Positions 22,686 through 33,590 of a stretch of DNA of 64,000 nt are shown here, piece by piece. This stretch comes from Argyresthia goedartella (lineage: Eukaryota; Arthropoda; Insecta; Lepidoptera; Argyresthiidae), in contig OX463824.1 of the NCBI GenBank assembly GCA_949825045.1, positions 26,816,001-26,880,000 of the forward strand, read 5' to 3'. Every line of letters begins with the position of its first letter. The stretch's first letter is position 1. Position numbers and translations under genes: made by a program. The notes beneath the pieces were generated by a model, which worked only from the letters and a program-made list of their open reading frames with translations, did not search any database and had not been told where the DNA came from.

Positions 22686-22823
22686 CTTATAAATGACCTT
22701 GCTGGTGCTCGATGATAGAGCAACAACTCGTATTGCTCAGCTACTCCTGGCACCAAGTTGTAAGACTCGACGAGGATGTCGTACATCCAATCCAACAGCT
22801 TCTCTTGATGAGGCGCAGGCAAG
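22686..22823 (-). CDS. Candidate host exon, 46 codons
   Basis: Minus-strand block with consistent coding character: LPAPHQEKLLDWMYDILVES, then YNLVPGVAEQYELLLYHRAP, then ARSFI. It is bounded by a possible acceptor (GCGTGAG before the block) and a donor-like GTATTG after TTTATAAG. Its length (138 nt) is divisible by three. Codon choice is more G/C-biased at third positions than the surrounding AT-rich DNA, as expected of a real exon. I do not recognise the protein and see no partner exons nearby. It could be one exon of a gene with long introns, or a retrocopy fragment. Confidence 0.35.
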
Positions 22824-22974
22824 CTCACGCAAATATATTTTTATTTAAATTAAATACTAACAATGTCGTGGATGTTCACCAGTACACGAAAACCACTCAC
22901 ACGCAGATTATTGAAACACTCGCGATTTGGACCTGCCTAGCAAAAAATATATCCCGATGAATTGTAAACGGATA

Positions 22975-23268
22975 TTTAATCGCACATCATAATACTGATG
23001 TGCACAGCAAAAAAGGATCAACAAAAACACTTTTTATGTTTTAAATGCCTATAAATAAATAAAAAAAAAACAAATAAAAATATGTGTATACATAATGTTT
23101 TAAGTGTTTTTTGTTGTTCTTACATGTTCTACCTAACACGAAATATAAAGGGGGGGTATAAGTATAAGGGTTTTCGCCTCGCTCACCCCCTTTACCCTTC
23201 ACCTAAGCTACCGCAACAATTTTCCCTGATATTTGCTGGGCAAATCAGTATTTTTGATGTGCAGTTTC
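22975..23268 (-). mobile_element. MITE family B, copy 2, carrying core module K
   Basis: Ends TTTAATCGCACATCATAATA and ATTTTTGATGTGCAGTTTC are inverted. The interior is module K in reverse, here with an expanded hairpin (GGGGGGGTATAAGTATAAGGG). A small A-rich insertion is present at about 23045-23085. Confidence 0.65.
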
Positions 23269-23398
23269 ATTTTTCCTATTGTAAACCACCTTTTGTGAAG
23301 TTTTTTAAAATAAAGTTGCTTAGACCGAATCGGATTCATACTGAAAGTGATGTTCAAAATGAACATCCCTAACAATCCCTTAAAATATGAGTATATGT

Positions 23399-23417
23399 GG
23401 GGGGGGGGGGGGGGGGG
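23399..23417 (+). repeat. Poly-G run (G19)
   Basis: Nineteen consecutive G at the start of a SINE copy, replacing the tRNA-like head. It may be real, or an assembly or sequencing artefact. Confidence 0.8.
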
Positions 23418-23600
23418 CAAATACTTGTTTGACGAGAACGGATGTTTGTACCCTATAGTCATGGTTGTTTATCTATCTAAGCATAATATTTATCTATATA
23501 AGTATGTGTATCGTTGTCTAGTACCCAAGATACAGGGAATCCTAGTTTGGGGCTAGATCAATGTGTGTAAATAGAGTCCAAGGTATTATTATTATTATTA
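23399..23600 (+). mobile_element. tRNA-derived SINE, family 1, copy 4, headless
   Basis: Body and (ATT)n tail are normal from GGGGGCAAATACTTG onward, but the box A/box B head is missing and replaced by G19, so it lacks the internal promoter. Confidence 0.8.
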
Positions 23601-23604
23601 TGTT

Positions 23605-24420
23605 TCTGTTACAACCTGTAGAGCAACTATGATGCTAACAGCCAAGTTTGCCACACTAATAGAAATAGAGATAATCACCCCTTTTTACAATCTCCGCCCT
23701 GATAACCTGCGCAAATATTGCGCCGGTAGGCAATTAATCGCAAACATTGCAAACAGGGCTGCTCCCTTGTGTAATTCTGTTATGGATGTGGGCCACCCGG
23801 TGTCGGTCGACTTAGTAGTATTATTCATTGTCTGGTTTTATTCAGGCGCCAGGCTGATATGTTATATTAGGACTGTCCAGGTTTCCCTCCGTATTTGACG
23901 ACGAGTGTGCTCTAATGTGTGACATGGGTTTTAGGGAAAGGCAGCAGATTCAATTTCTTGGGAAATATCCGAGAGATGATAAACTTTTTGACAATCGGCG
24001 ATTGGTAATGCCTAACTTGTCGCAATAGGAGCTGCAATCAAGTGATGAGCTAAATCAGGTTGGTTATTTGTGAACTTTAGCCCTAAGCTTTAATATCCGT
24101 GCAGTTTCGCCTGGAGATGTTTATGATCATACATATTTTATTACGTTTTTTATGATAATTCATTATTTTATACCCTCCACGTAAAGCTCGGGAGTATCGC
24201 ACCTAAAATGAATTTGATGATCGTAATTAATGTCAAACGTCTTTTGTTTTTATGTTAATGGAAAGGTGATATTTGAAAAGCAAGCAGATGTTTCATGTAT
24301 TCTATAAACTTGACATACGTCACGTCTTTTTGAATACCGATAGGTAGGGACATAAGTCGCGGCTGCGTACAAATGCATATTTTTTAAGTCCGACACTTTA
24401 ATAAAAGTCACGCAACGAAA
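23605..24420. other. No recognisable gene (23.6-24.4 kb)
   Basis: The 89-codon frame at 23629-23898 has no recognisable motif. No repeat matches were seen. Confidence 0.35.
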
Positions 24421-24429
24421 TAAGGGCGC

Positions 24430-24615
24430 TAGTTGGCGGGAATTACTGCGCATATGTATACCTCGCGCCAAGTGTAATGAGCGGTGGCCTTGAATGACCA
24501 GTAGTCACTTTTCAATATCTCTATACATATTCGCAGTAATTCCCGCCAACTTAATTCGTGGCGCGAGGTATACAGGTATTGAAAAGTGACTCTTAATCTC
24601 ATAACTCGTGGCGCA
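24430..24615. repeat. Nested inverted repeats (foldback)
   Basis: GGCGGGAATTACTGCG (24436-24451) pairs with CGCAGTAATTCCCGCC (about 24533-24548). GTATACCTCGCGCCA pairs with TGGCGCGAGGTATAC, and AGTCACTTTTCAATA with TATTGAAAAGTGACT. A third GTGGCGCAAGGTA follows. The pairs interleave rather than forming one simple hairpin. Confidence 0.6.
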
Positions 24616-25194
24616 AGGTAAACCTTGAATGTAAAACGCCGAAATACGGGTAATCAACTTTATCGTTGTGTGTAAACATGCCGACATACGGTCACTGTGA
24701 ATAGGCACATTTCGGTCGGCATCTTTCCAGCATATTTAAAAACATACAGGAAGGTCCAGCATAACCAACGAATGATTAACTTCATGCGTTCAACAACCAC
24801 GCTATACTCAGTCCAAAAGTGTGAGTGTCATTTTTCTTATGAGATTACTATTATTATACGAAACAAGGCTAATACTAATTAGAATCGGAGAAATTTAATA
24901 AAAACGAAACATTGGCGCGCTAAAACCCATGTGTATAAAAGAACCGATTTGCGGTGTGACACACACCGGCCATCTGTAGAAAATGGCCGACTGCGTAGGT
25001 TTTCAGATATAGACGACGATATTTTTTTATTTGACATGTGTTCAACTCTACTAACAAACAAAACAAACAAAACTGCCTCGTAAATCAAAGGAGTAAAATT
25101 CGAAATTAGCCCGACCCTCCAAACTTTGCTTATTCTATATTCATAACCAAAACAGCCGCCGATTCCAAACTTTTGTTTTCCGTCGAAGGAGATG

Positions 25195-25440
25195 TTAATA
25201 ATAATAATACCTTGAACACTACTTACACACATTGATCTAGCCCCAAACTAGGATTCCCTGTATCTTGGGTACTAGACAACGATACACATACATATGTAGA
25301 TAAATATTATACTTAGATAGACAAACAACCATGACTAAGGTACAAACATCCGTTCTCATCAAACCAATTTTTGCCCCCACGGGGTCTCGAGCCCGGGACC
25401 CTTGGCTTCGTAAGCAGCGTCGCTGTCGACTCGGAGGTCG
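25195..25440 (-). mobile_element. tRNA-derived SINE, family 1, copy 5
   Basis: Reverse copy with (AAT)n tail at the left. The head is diverged (GGGTCTCGAGCCCGGG) and has lost part of the GGCCATTCGG region. Confidence 0.8.
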
Positions 25441-25592
25441 GGAAATAAGCGAAGGACCCACCTGATAATAAACATGGATGGATGGCTCCGAAGGATCACA
25501 GCCGATAAATTAGACACGCAGAGGCAAAGGAAAATCGAGATGGGATCGTTAATTCTTGATGTTGTAGGCACTTTTATGGATGTCGGTCCCGA

Positions 25593-25835
25593 AACGGGGC
25601 TTTATCTGTCCTATCTGTCTGTCCGTCTGTCCGTCAGCGGGCTGTAGCTCATGAACGACAATGTGAAGAGAGTTTTTTTTTTTATAGAATGTGTACTGTT
25701 GTTGCTACATCAACAAATAATCCCTTGTTTTTTTTTTGAGGGTTCGAGATTTTGAAATGTATGCCATGGCAATAAAATTTAAAACCTATAGCGGGTTTTT
25801 GGGTACTACAGTACCCAAGTGTGCTCGAGGGCATA
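25593..25835 (+). repeat. Family R fragment
   Basis: CTGTCTGTCCGTCTGTCCGTC and GCTGTAGCTCATGAACGAC match the CCGT-rich head of family R. The remainder is A/T-rich and degraded, ending near TTTTTGGGTACTACAGTACCC, a short palindrome. Confidence 0.5.
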
Positions 25836-25929
25836 ATTAACTATGTACTCAAATTCGTCACTCAATAATAAAGGAGCTCGCCAATCCCCATACAAAAGTC
25901 TTATATTTTTTGAAGACGAGCTCCGTGGT

Positions 25930-26080
25930 TTAATGTGTTTTACGCTTGCTTCTTACACGGATGCAGTTTCGATTCCTGACCATGTACCAATGAGACGATT
26001 TATTGATATTAAATACATTATACGGACGTTCTAACGGTGATGGAAAACATCGTGAGGAAACCTTCATTACTCTAGCCCCC
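25930..26080 (+). mobile_element. Lepidopteran tRNA-SINE-like fragment (family 3)
   Basis: Box B-like GTTTCGATTCCTGACC, then GGTGATGGAAAACATCGTGA and GGAAACCTTC, the hallmark segment of a widespread lepidopteran SINE type. The head and tail are degraded. Confidence 0.5.
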
Positions 26081-26144
26081 TGTATTGAAAAACTGGCTAA
26101 ACATGAGCACAAGTGTAGCTTTTCCACCGCGTATGGGAAAAGGC

Positions 26145-26225
26145 GTGACTCTATGTTATGTGTTTTTTTTTCGTTTTTTCTTGTACGGTTAAAGAGCCCT
26201 TGTGTGTGATTCCGACTCGCACTTA
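26145..26225 (+). repeat. Family R tail fragment
   Basis: TTTTTTCTTGTACGG and GATTCCGACTCGCACTTAG correspond to the terminal part of family R. Confidence 0.45.
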
Positions 26226-26229
26226 GCCG

Positions 26230-27030
26230 AATTTAGTTGATCCTACGTGGATCATAATTTTTCTTTTAGCCCGGTGCTAAATAACTCGATGAATCTGACA
26301 TATATGTCAGCTCTTACATCTTTCCCTAAGAAACCTATGATCAAAACGTTGCTTTTGGGTCATTATTAATAACTTGTAACGTAATTATTCTTTTTTGTTT
26401 CCATCAACAGTGAATGTTGTTTCTAATGGCGGTTAACATCATTGTCAGAGGTTTGGTTATTTAAGTAAATAATCAGTCGACCATATGAGGAATGATGTAG
26501 GTATTACAAATATGTCAATATAACCGAATTATCTTTTTATCTACGACTTAATTACTTGGGGCAAGTGAGCCTTAGCTACTGTAATGTTCTTTGTAAATTC
26601 AACTATATGTGATAAACATAACCTCCAGTACTCTTGATTAGGTTAGCCCGACTAAGCCTCGCTATACAGGGTTACATTTAAACACTAAGTGTCTGTAAAT
26701 AAATGGCCAAGTTCTTTCGCTAAATATTTATTACTTAGCTTAACTTAGCTTAGTTTGGTCGCTGGCGTCGTCGTCACAAAGGTGGCAGGCTGCTCTGCAT
26801 CGGACAACGTCTCGGCGGTTGCACCTTTTGCAGTCCACCCTCAATTGACTCTAAGGTCATTGACCATAGAAGACAGTCTTCCGTGAGGTGATTGGTGAGG
26901 TTTCGCTAAGTAAATAGGTAGGTATTATCCACAACGAAGTTACGAGGGGGGGGTCTAAAATGTCCCGGATGGCTTCGAGAAAAGGATGATACTGGCTGTG
27001 ATTTTGTTCGACTGTCTCCAGATATATCAG
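26230..27030. other. No recognisable gene (26.2-27.0 kb)
   Basis: A G/C-richer patch at about 26755-26880 does not give a long frame on either strand. Confidence 0.35.
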
Positions 27031-27034
27031 TCGA

Positions 27035-27612
27035 TATGATGATATAGTTTATGACGATAACTACGAAGCAAGATGTAAAAGGCAACATATGCTACCTCTC
27101 CATAAAAGACGTCAAGTTGCAGACATAATAATGCTAATGAAAATAGCGCAGTCTCAAATCGATTCTCCTGAACTACTCTCCAAGATAGGCATAATAACAC
27201 CCTCGCGCTCTCGTAGACACCTTAAACTATTAAATGTCCCCCAATGTACTACCAACTACAGGAAAAATTCCTTTTTTATCAGATCCTCAAATACTGTCAA
27301 TAATATTAACTTGCCTGAGTTTGACCTTTTCAACTCACCGGTATACAGAGTCCGCAATACTTTATCTAATGCTTGGTTTGACGGCGTCTCTTAGGTATCT
27401 TGGAAAACCATTTATTGTAGTTTTTGTTTAAGTTAAGTATAATATTGTAATAATAATAAGTGTTTTGTAAACAAGTGTAAATTTAGATGTAATTTGTGAA
27501 AACTTTAAAATTGTGTGTACCGTAATAGTAATTTAGACATTCTATTTTTCTAACTTACTATTTCGGTAGCTAAAACTGTATGTTTTCCGAAAATAAATAA
27601 ATAAAATAAATA
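27035..27612 (+). pseudogene. LINE 3' end: RT C-terminus and 3' UTR
   Basis: The frame from about 27045 reads YEARCKRQHMLPLHKRRQVA, DIIMLMKIAQSQIDSPELLS and LPEFDLFNSPV, ending at a stop at 27392. This is the conserved tail of a Jockey/CR1-like LINE ORF2 (MLPL..RR..ADI...K, C..PELL..I). A roughly 200-bp A/T-rich 3' UTR ends in (AAATA)n at 27612. It is 5'-truncated before the RT core, as typical for dead-on-arrival copies. Confidence 0.65.
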
Positions 27613-27614
27613 AA

Positions 27615-28107
27615 TATGTCGCAATTGGTTGGTTAAATTAGATACTGAACTAACTCTCTAGGTCGTTAATTAAATACCGACGTTTAACCAAGTCACTAGC
27701 ATTTTGATTTAAATAAAGCATCGTCGAAAACGTTTAACAATCTGTCTTACCGAAAGCCGGCGTGTTGGAAAACAAGATGGTGACACGTCAACAGCTGATT
27801 GGCACAGCTTATATTAGGGCAAAATATTGCGCTAGATTAGGTGAAGGGTAAAGGGGGTGAGCGAAACTAAACCCCCTTTATCCTTCGTGTTAAGTTGAAC
27901 ATGTAAGAACAACAAAAATACTGAGTACACATAAAAAATATTTATATTGTATAGGTCTTGTTGCCTAGGAACGTTTAGACAACTCGTTAAACGTTATATT
28001 CATTCACTTGTCTCGCGGAATTTTAGTGACTTGGCTAAACGTCGGTATTTAATTAACGGTCTAGAGAGTTAGTTAAGTGTCTGATTTAACCAACTAACTG
28101 CGACATA
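27615..28107. mobile_element. MITE family F, 493 bp, ~80-bp TIRs, carrying core module K
   Basis: Left end TATGTCGCAATTGGTTGG and right end CCAACTAACTGCGACATA are inverted, and the match continues for about 80 bp (GTTAATTAAATACCGACGTT, then AAGTCACTA). The central part (27815-27945) is module K with the hairpin GGGGGTGAGCGAAAC. It abuts the LINE (AAATA)n tail at a TA, consistent with TA targeting. Confidence 0.75.
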
Positions 28108-28109
28108 TA

Positions 28110-28800
28110 GACCACTTGCCAGATGGTTCGATGATATAGCGAGCATAGCAGGAAAACAAAGGAAGCGGACTACACAGAAGCGAGTTAAATGAAGAATAAA
28201 AGAGGAAACCTACTTAATAGTGGCATTTATTATATAGCCTATAAACATTTAATCTATTCTATTCCAAACGCTGGCAAATGTAACTTACCATGAACTATTT
28301 AATAATTCGTCGATTTTCCTAACACCTTTTTTACATATTCTAAGTACATTTAATACATTCAACAAGTTTTGAGTAACTCTAGAATGTACTACAAAATTGA
28401 GCTCTTTATTTAAATGTAACCCTGTATACGTCTGTTCACCCACCCAACCACTCGTACAATAACACAAGCAATATAATATAAATCGGGCCACATAACGCTG
28501 TGGTCGAATGTCCAGAATAATTAAGACTGGAATCGCTTTTGAATGAAAGAACAAAACAGTTTCTAGGGACGAGGTATCGTGTCTGCAAAATAAAATACTA
28601 CTACAGATGGGGAAGAAAACTGTCAAAGTAGTGTAGTCACGAAGAGGGCGCATATTGTTTTTAACACAAAGAGTTTTGTTCATCTGAGGTTTTAAATTAA
28701 TCACAGAGTAAGTAAAGCAAATCTAAGCAATGCGTTATCTTCCCAATTACGCATAGTTGATTACACACCCACATGAGACCTCCTATTGCATCATAATAAT
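28110..28800. other. No recognisable gene (28.1-28.8 kb)
   Basis: Holds a 139-codon minus-strand frame (28285-28704) with no motif I recognise and A/T-driven composition. I treat it as chance or decayed. Confidence 0.3.
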
Positions 28801-28804
28801 ATTG

Positions 28805-29115
28805 AATTTGAATGTAATAGGAACATCCGTTCCTATTACATTCAAATTTAGAACATCTCTGAAAAACAAAGCATTTGGTTTGAACTGATTTTAATATAAG
28901 TCGAGATGAAGTTATATTCGAAATATGCCAATGCCGCAATGATAGTAGTAATATGTGGTTCCTGAACACATAATAGAGAGCTTTTAATATGTGTAGATTA
29001 ATCAGAGTATGCAACTGTTCATAATTAGGCATTAAACACTCGTGTGACGTTATAATGAAACTCGCCTTTTATTTCAATGACTTTCATCATGTAACAGTCA
29101 CATAAACTACTATTA
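28805..29115 (+). mobile_element. Foldback repeat family A, partial copy 4
   Basis: Matches the second half of family A: ATTCAAATTT..., GGTTCCTGAACACAT, GCAACTGTTCATAATTAGGC, ATTAAACACTCG, AGTCACATAAACTACTATTA. It begins with a hairpin of 20-bp perfect arms (28805-28824 and 28829-28848) around a 4-nt loop. The left stem-loop of the full element is absent. Confidence 0.65.
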
Positions 29116-29119
29116 ATGC

Positions 29120-29675
29120 CGAACTGCTACTGAAACAAAGTGTCGCTTAAATATCATACTGGCGCTGTCCATTCCCGAGCGAGAGACAGAGACGGCATGA
29201 TTATGCGCATCTAACTAACTTAAAGTTTTCTTTTTTGTTTCCTTAAACACACAAAATTACGTTGGTTAAAACAATACTTCTACATAGAGCGGTAAGCTAC
29301 TTCGATAGAAGGAGGAGCAAGCGTAAATATGGCGTCTCCATCCTAAAACCTTCTTGGGTGGAATGGTACCGGACAGGCCTGGTAGGCGATGGCAAAACAC
29401 AATTAGTACTACACTATGCACATTCAGTCCTGCAAACACTATATGTGGTCAGGATAGTCGGGACCCGAATACACCTCTATTGTGCTGGGTAAGGGTAGGG
29501 AATAGAATAGAATATCACATCAATCCCAATCACAATAATTACATTGTGACATGTTGCATTGCTCAGTTTCATTTTGGAAATTTAATGCGGAACTATAATG
29601 GAATCTATTTACCTTGTATAACTAATGTTATCGAATTAACTTTGTCATGTTTGATCATTCTTTTGGTTAGCTTAT
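29120..29675. other. Short repeat plus unrecognised sequence
   Basis: At 29145-29200 the order of TCGCTTAAATATCATACTGG and GAGCGAGAGAC matches 52650-52710 next to another element, a small shared repeat. The frames at 29262-29677 are not recognisable. Confidence 0.35.
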
Positions 29676-29679
29676 AAAA

Positions 29680-30410
29680 AAACGTTCAAGTGCGAGTCTA
29701 ACTTGCTCACGAAGGGTTCCGTACCACCGCATAATGGCAGGGATGGTGTGGAAAGAAAAGTTTGAATTTTACATAGCAAAATGTTGTTTACAAAGTTATT
29801 GGTGCGGCTACTTTCACACTCCATGTACGTAACCAGCTGCATTCATAAGTTTGTGTGTGGTATTGAAAGAATTTGTTGTCTGGGAGCCCCCTAAATATTT
29901 ATTTTATTCTGTTTTTTTAGTATTTTTTGTTATAGCGACAACAGAAATACATCATCTGTGAAATTTTCATCTGCCTAACTATCACGGTTCATGAGATACA
30001 GCCTGGTGACAGACGGACGGACGGACGGAAAGCGGTGTCTTAGTAATAAGGTCCCTTTTGGCACCCTAGGGCTGTGGAAAGAAAAGTTTGGATTTTACAT
30101 AGCAAAATGTTGTTTACAAAGTTATTGGTGCGGCTACTTTCACACTACATGTACGTAACCAGGTGCATTCATAAGTTTGTATGTGGTATTAAAGGATTGT
30201 TGACTGGGAGCCCCCTTAAATATTTATTTTATTCTGTTTTTTTAGAATTTTTTGTTATAGCGACAACAGAAATACATCATCTGTGAAAATTTCATCTGTC
30301 TAACTATCACGGTTCATGAGATACAGCCTGGTGACAGACGGACGGACGGACAGCGGAGTCTTAGTAATAGGGTACCGTTTGGCACCCTAGGGCTGTGGAA
30401 CCCTGACAAC
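29680..30410 (-). repeat. Family R copy, tandemly duplicated (~326-bp unit)
   Basis: Reverse copy. The tail (AAGTGCGAGTCTAACTTGC, CGAAGGGTTCCGTACC) is at the left. Then the body from 29751 is repeated from 30077, and the CCGT-type microsatellite (GACGGACGGACGG) appears in both units. Compared with the single-copy 55668-56087, only the body is doubled, so the duplication occurred within this element. Confidence 0.75.
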
Positions 30411-30644
30411 GCTGCATCAGCACACACTCACACAATAAATTATGTACACAAGTTGGCGTCAAGTCAAGTCAAGTCAAGGTTAGGGGTAGATAAAAGGGGT
30501 AGATGTATGGGCCAACAAAATCTTAGGGAGTTTAAGCTAACATTATAACGCTAAAAACTTAAATACGATGGAAAAAATACGCTTCTTATGGCGCAATCGA
30601 GTAAATAAGTATAAGAATGTAAGTTAAAAATGAATCAAACAATA

Positions 30645-31146
30645 TTTTATCTACACACGTATCATAAACCCTCTTTACTGCGTTCAAAAACCGCACGTTA
30701 CGATCAGCATTATGTTAAACTACTTGGTAAAAACTGGTTTCGTATCTGGAAAACTACACATTATGGTCATTATATGTAGTTTATCTACATATAATGACAT
30801 TCAAATTTCGAACGCCGACGCCCACCCGCGTGCCGTCCCTAGTTTGTCTGTGAAGTTGGTACTGACATTCAAATTTCGAACGCCGACGCCCGTCTGCGTG
30901 AAGTTGGTACTAAAGAACAAGCTAAACAATTGCAGAACCACAATGCCGGTCAAACATGCGGTTCCTGAACACATCAAAGAGAGCTTATGATATGTGTGTA
31001 GATAAACTAGTGTATGTAACTGTACATAATTAGGCATTAAAACTCTCGAGAGATATTATTATGAAACTCGCCTTCGGCTCGTTTCATAAACCCACTCTCG
31101 AGTTTTAATGCCCTCCATTATCCAGCAGTCACATAAACTACTATTA
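30645..31146 (+). mobile_element. Foldback repeat family A, copy 5 (502 bp)
   Basis: Same length as copy 1 at 438-939 and about seven differences by eye. It has the same duplicated internal segment and both stem-loops. This is the youngest-looking pair of the family in the window. Confidence 0.8.
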
Positions 31147-31149
31147 ATA

Positions 31150-32310
31150 AACTTACAGCTGAATTCCCATAATTGGAGCTACAGAGATACTTTAATATCC
31201 CACGGCGACATTTATCAAAATATGCAGAGCAATGTTTTAGGATCATTAGAAAGTACCTAGCTCATACTAGTAACAGAAAAGTTTCATTTCACAAACTATA
31301 CATCTAATTCACCATCTTAAAAACCTCAAAAACTTCAATAATCGCGCATAACTTTGGGTCATATTTAGCAACCTTTTCGGACATGGCCCAGGATCCTTTA
31401 TCCGCGAAAGAAATCCCGATCCCACAGAAATAATCCGAAATATCCGACCCATGTCTTATTCCTCTTGCTTGCGTCTGCAAACGTCAGAAATAATGACCTG
31501 AAAACCGTCATTCAGAGGACAAAAGTTATCCCTCTAACCCAGCTCTAACGTATGATATATTATTTCCTAGACGAAGGAATTTTTGTCTTAAAATAACTTG
31601 CTATAATTCATAGTAGATCCGTACAGGTATAGCCTAGTAGCTCAAGGACGAATTGACGATACGTCATCACACCTGTGTTAGAATATACCCGTGAATCACA
31701 CCCTCTCTTTCTAGCATAGTAAATCTAAATTAGATTGTTAGGAGACTGCACTGAATATCTTGCTGGCTCATCATGGCTTGGTTTGCTGCAGCAAACCAGC
31801 TGGAAGAAATGTCTTTAAGAATGAAGTCCTTAGTGTTCCTCTTAAATTTGATTGAAATCCGACGATAAATAACGCTGCAGCAAACTTCTCCTCTTTTCCC
31901 ACCAATTTTCCCCCCAATCAATAATTGCTATCTTTATTATTATTTATTATTTTTGGAAATTAATCAAGGAACTTGTATGTCAATTTTCGTCAAAATCGAA
32001 TGGAAAATGCGACCTGGAGGAGGGAACTGACTGACGGACAAAAACATTTTTGGTCAATCTCAAAACTGGACGCTTCGCCGGCTGCGCTCGCTCGGTCAAT
32101 GACTATCGCTCATACCACTGTTCACTTGTGGAACGTAAGTTGTACATCCTATCATTATGACTCATTCACAGCGATATGGCTCTACATAAATGGTGAATTT
32201 TTCATAAATCATACTACATCACCATATCATTAGCATACCCAGCGTTGGATTCACTCAGGAAATGTTTGCTCGAATGTATAATTTTAACAAATGCATTAGT
32301 TGTCATAATC
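31150..32310. other. Unique-looking sequence, no recognisable gene
   Basis: Contains a 20-bp perfect palindrome at 31779-31798 (TGGTTTGCTGCAGCAAACCA). Frames at 31730-31921 and 31973-32233 show no motif that I know. Confidence 0.35.
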
Positions 32311-32315
32311 CTTGA

Positions 32316-32519
32316 AATCCGAGCTGCAGTCCGAATATCCCTCTACGTCACGCTGATGTATATCTCCTGGTGCTCACATCTGAATGGCTAAATTTCCCAG
32401 AGGACGACGACGTCACAGCGCTGCTGAAAATTCCCAGAGAAGAAATCCGCAGTTCCGTCCATAAATGTATTTCGGAAGCATACATGAAGCGCCCGCGTTT
32501 CGTTCGCAGAAATATATAA
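32316..32519 (+). CDS. Open segment without start codon, possible terminal exon
   Basis: A 67-codon open stretch ending in TAA reads HADVYLLVLTSEWLNFPEDD, then DVTALLKIPREEIRSSVHKC and ISEAYMKRPRFVRRNI. It is preceded by GAGCTGCAG, a possible acceptor. Mixed charged and hydrophobic composition looks more protein-like than the chance frames around it. No family is recognised, and no other exon was found, so it may be coincidence. Confidence 0.25.
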   Translation, partial: NPSCSPNIPLRHADVYLLVLTSEWLNFPEDDDVTALLKIPREEIRSSVHKCISEAYMKRPRFVRRNI

Positions 32520-33590
32520 ACGCCAATGGAATCTACTCCGACACATTAATTTAATCAAATATAGTAGAATTATGATTGAATTTATTCGTACCTTTAATAG
32601 CTGTATTTTACCAAGTCGTTCGGAGCAAGGAATTATTTACACCAACCTCACGCTGCACGCAATCGAACGTTACCTTGTCAGGATTCTGAAATACTAACTC
32701 GTTCTCCTGTTTTGTAAACACTCACATATTGTTTTTTTTCATTTATTATCTAATTCACAGGTAAAATCTTATAATCTAACTTAGAATACTACGTAAGCCA
32801 CAGAGGTTTGTATGTAGTACATAGTATAGTCTATTATGTGTAGAAGTTAAGCATGAAGTCAGTTGCTGGCTACAAGGCACAACCACAGTTCGTGTAAAAT
32901 TATGGTGGTAATGATATGAGGAGTGATTTTAATTTGTGGTTAGTATTTTTGTGATTGATTTATGATTTAAGTACAGGACAGAGACAATTAAGAAGACTAG
33001 GCACAAGAAAATCAATTAGCCATTTTCCATAGAAGTTAATTGCTCCTACCGTCGTCAGTTTTTTCTTAGTGGAACTTCTGGTGCCGATTTTGTGTGGAAA
33101 CGAATTTTAGACGGATAAATTGAAGTATTGTTCCTTTATTAGTTATCGATAAACTTTAGTGTGTACTGGAAGTGTTTTACAATGTTGAATAGTTTGAGTT
33201 CGTCCTTTGCATTCTGGAGTCTAATTTTTGGAGGAACTATTATTTTTAGAATTTTAATTTACAGACGCAGTATGCGGTCAAAGTATATTTTATGAGTTTA
33301 TGAGTGAGTCCTTAGCTACTGAGTCCATAGGAAATTACGAAGTCAGCCAGAGCATTGTTCAGCATCAGCCTAATGTCAAAAGGTAGGCGATTTTTCATTA
33401 CGTAAATGTTAGCTAGAAAAGTTCGCAACTTTGTACATACACGTTCTTTAGGACAATTCCATTGAACTCATGGTCAATTACCAGACCCGGGTAACTTGCG
33501 CGTGGACGACTTAAATATTGGGGCTGTGGCAGGATTCTACGAAGCTTTGGTCATTTATACAAGTAAATATGACTTGTGATATAAGTTGAC
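32520..33590. other. No recognisable gene (32.5-33.6 kb)
   Basis: AT-rich, no long frames, no repeats matched. Confidence 0.4.

Noticed and set aside
28285..28704. 139-codon minus-strand frame
   Set aside because: No recognisable motif, A/T-biased, no splice or start context; I could not support it as a gene.
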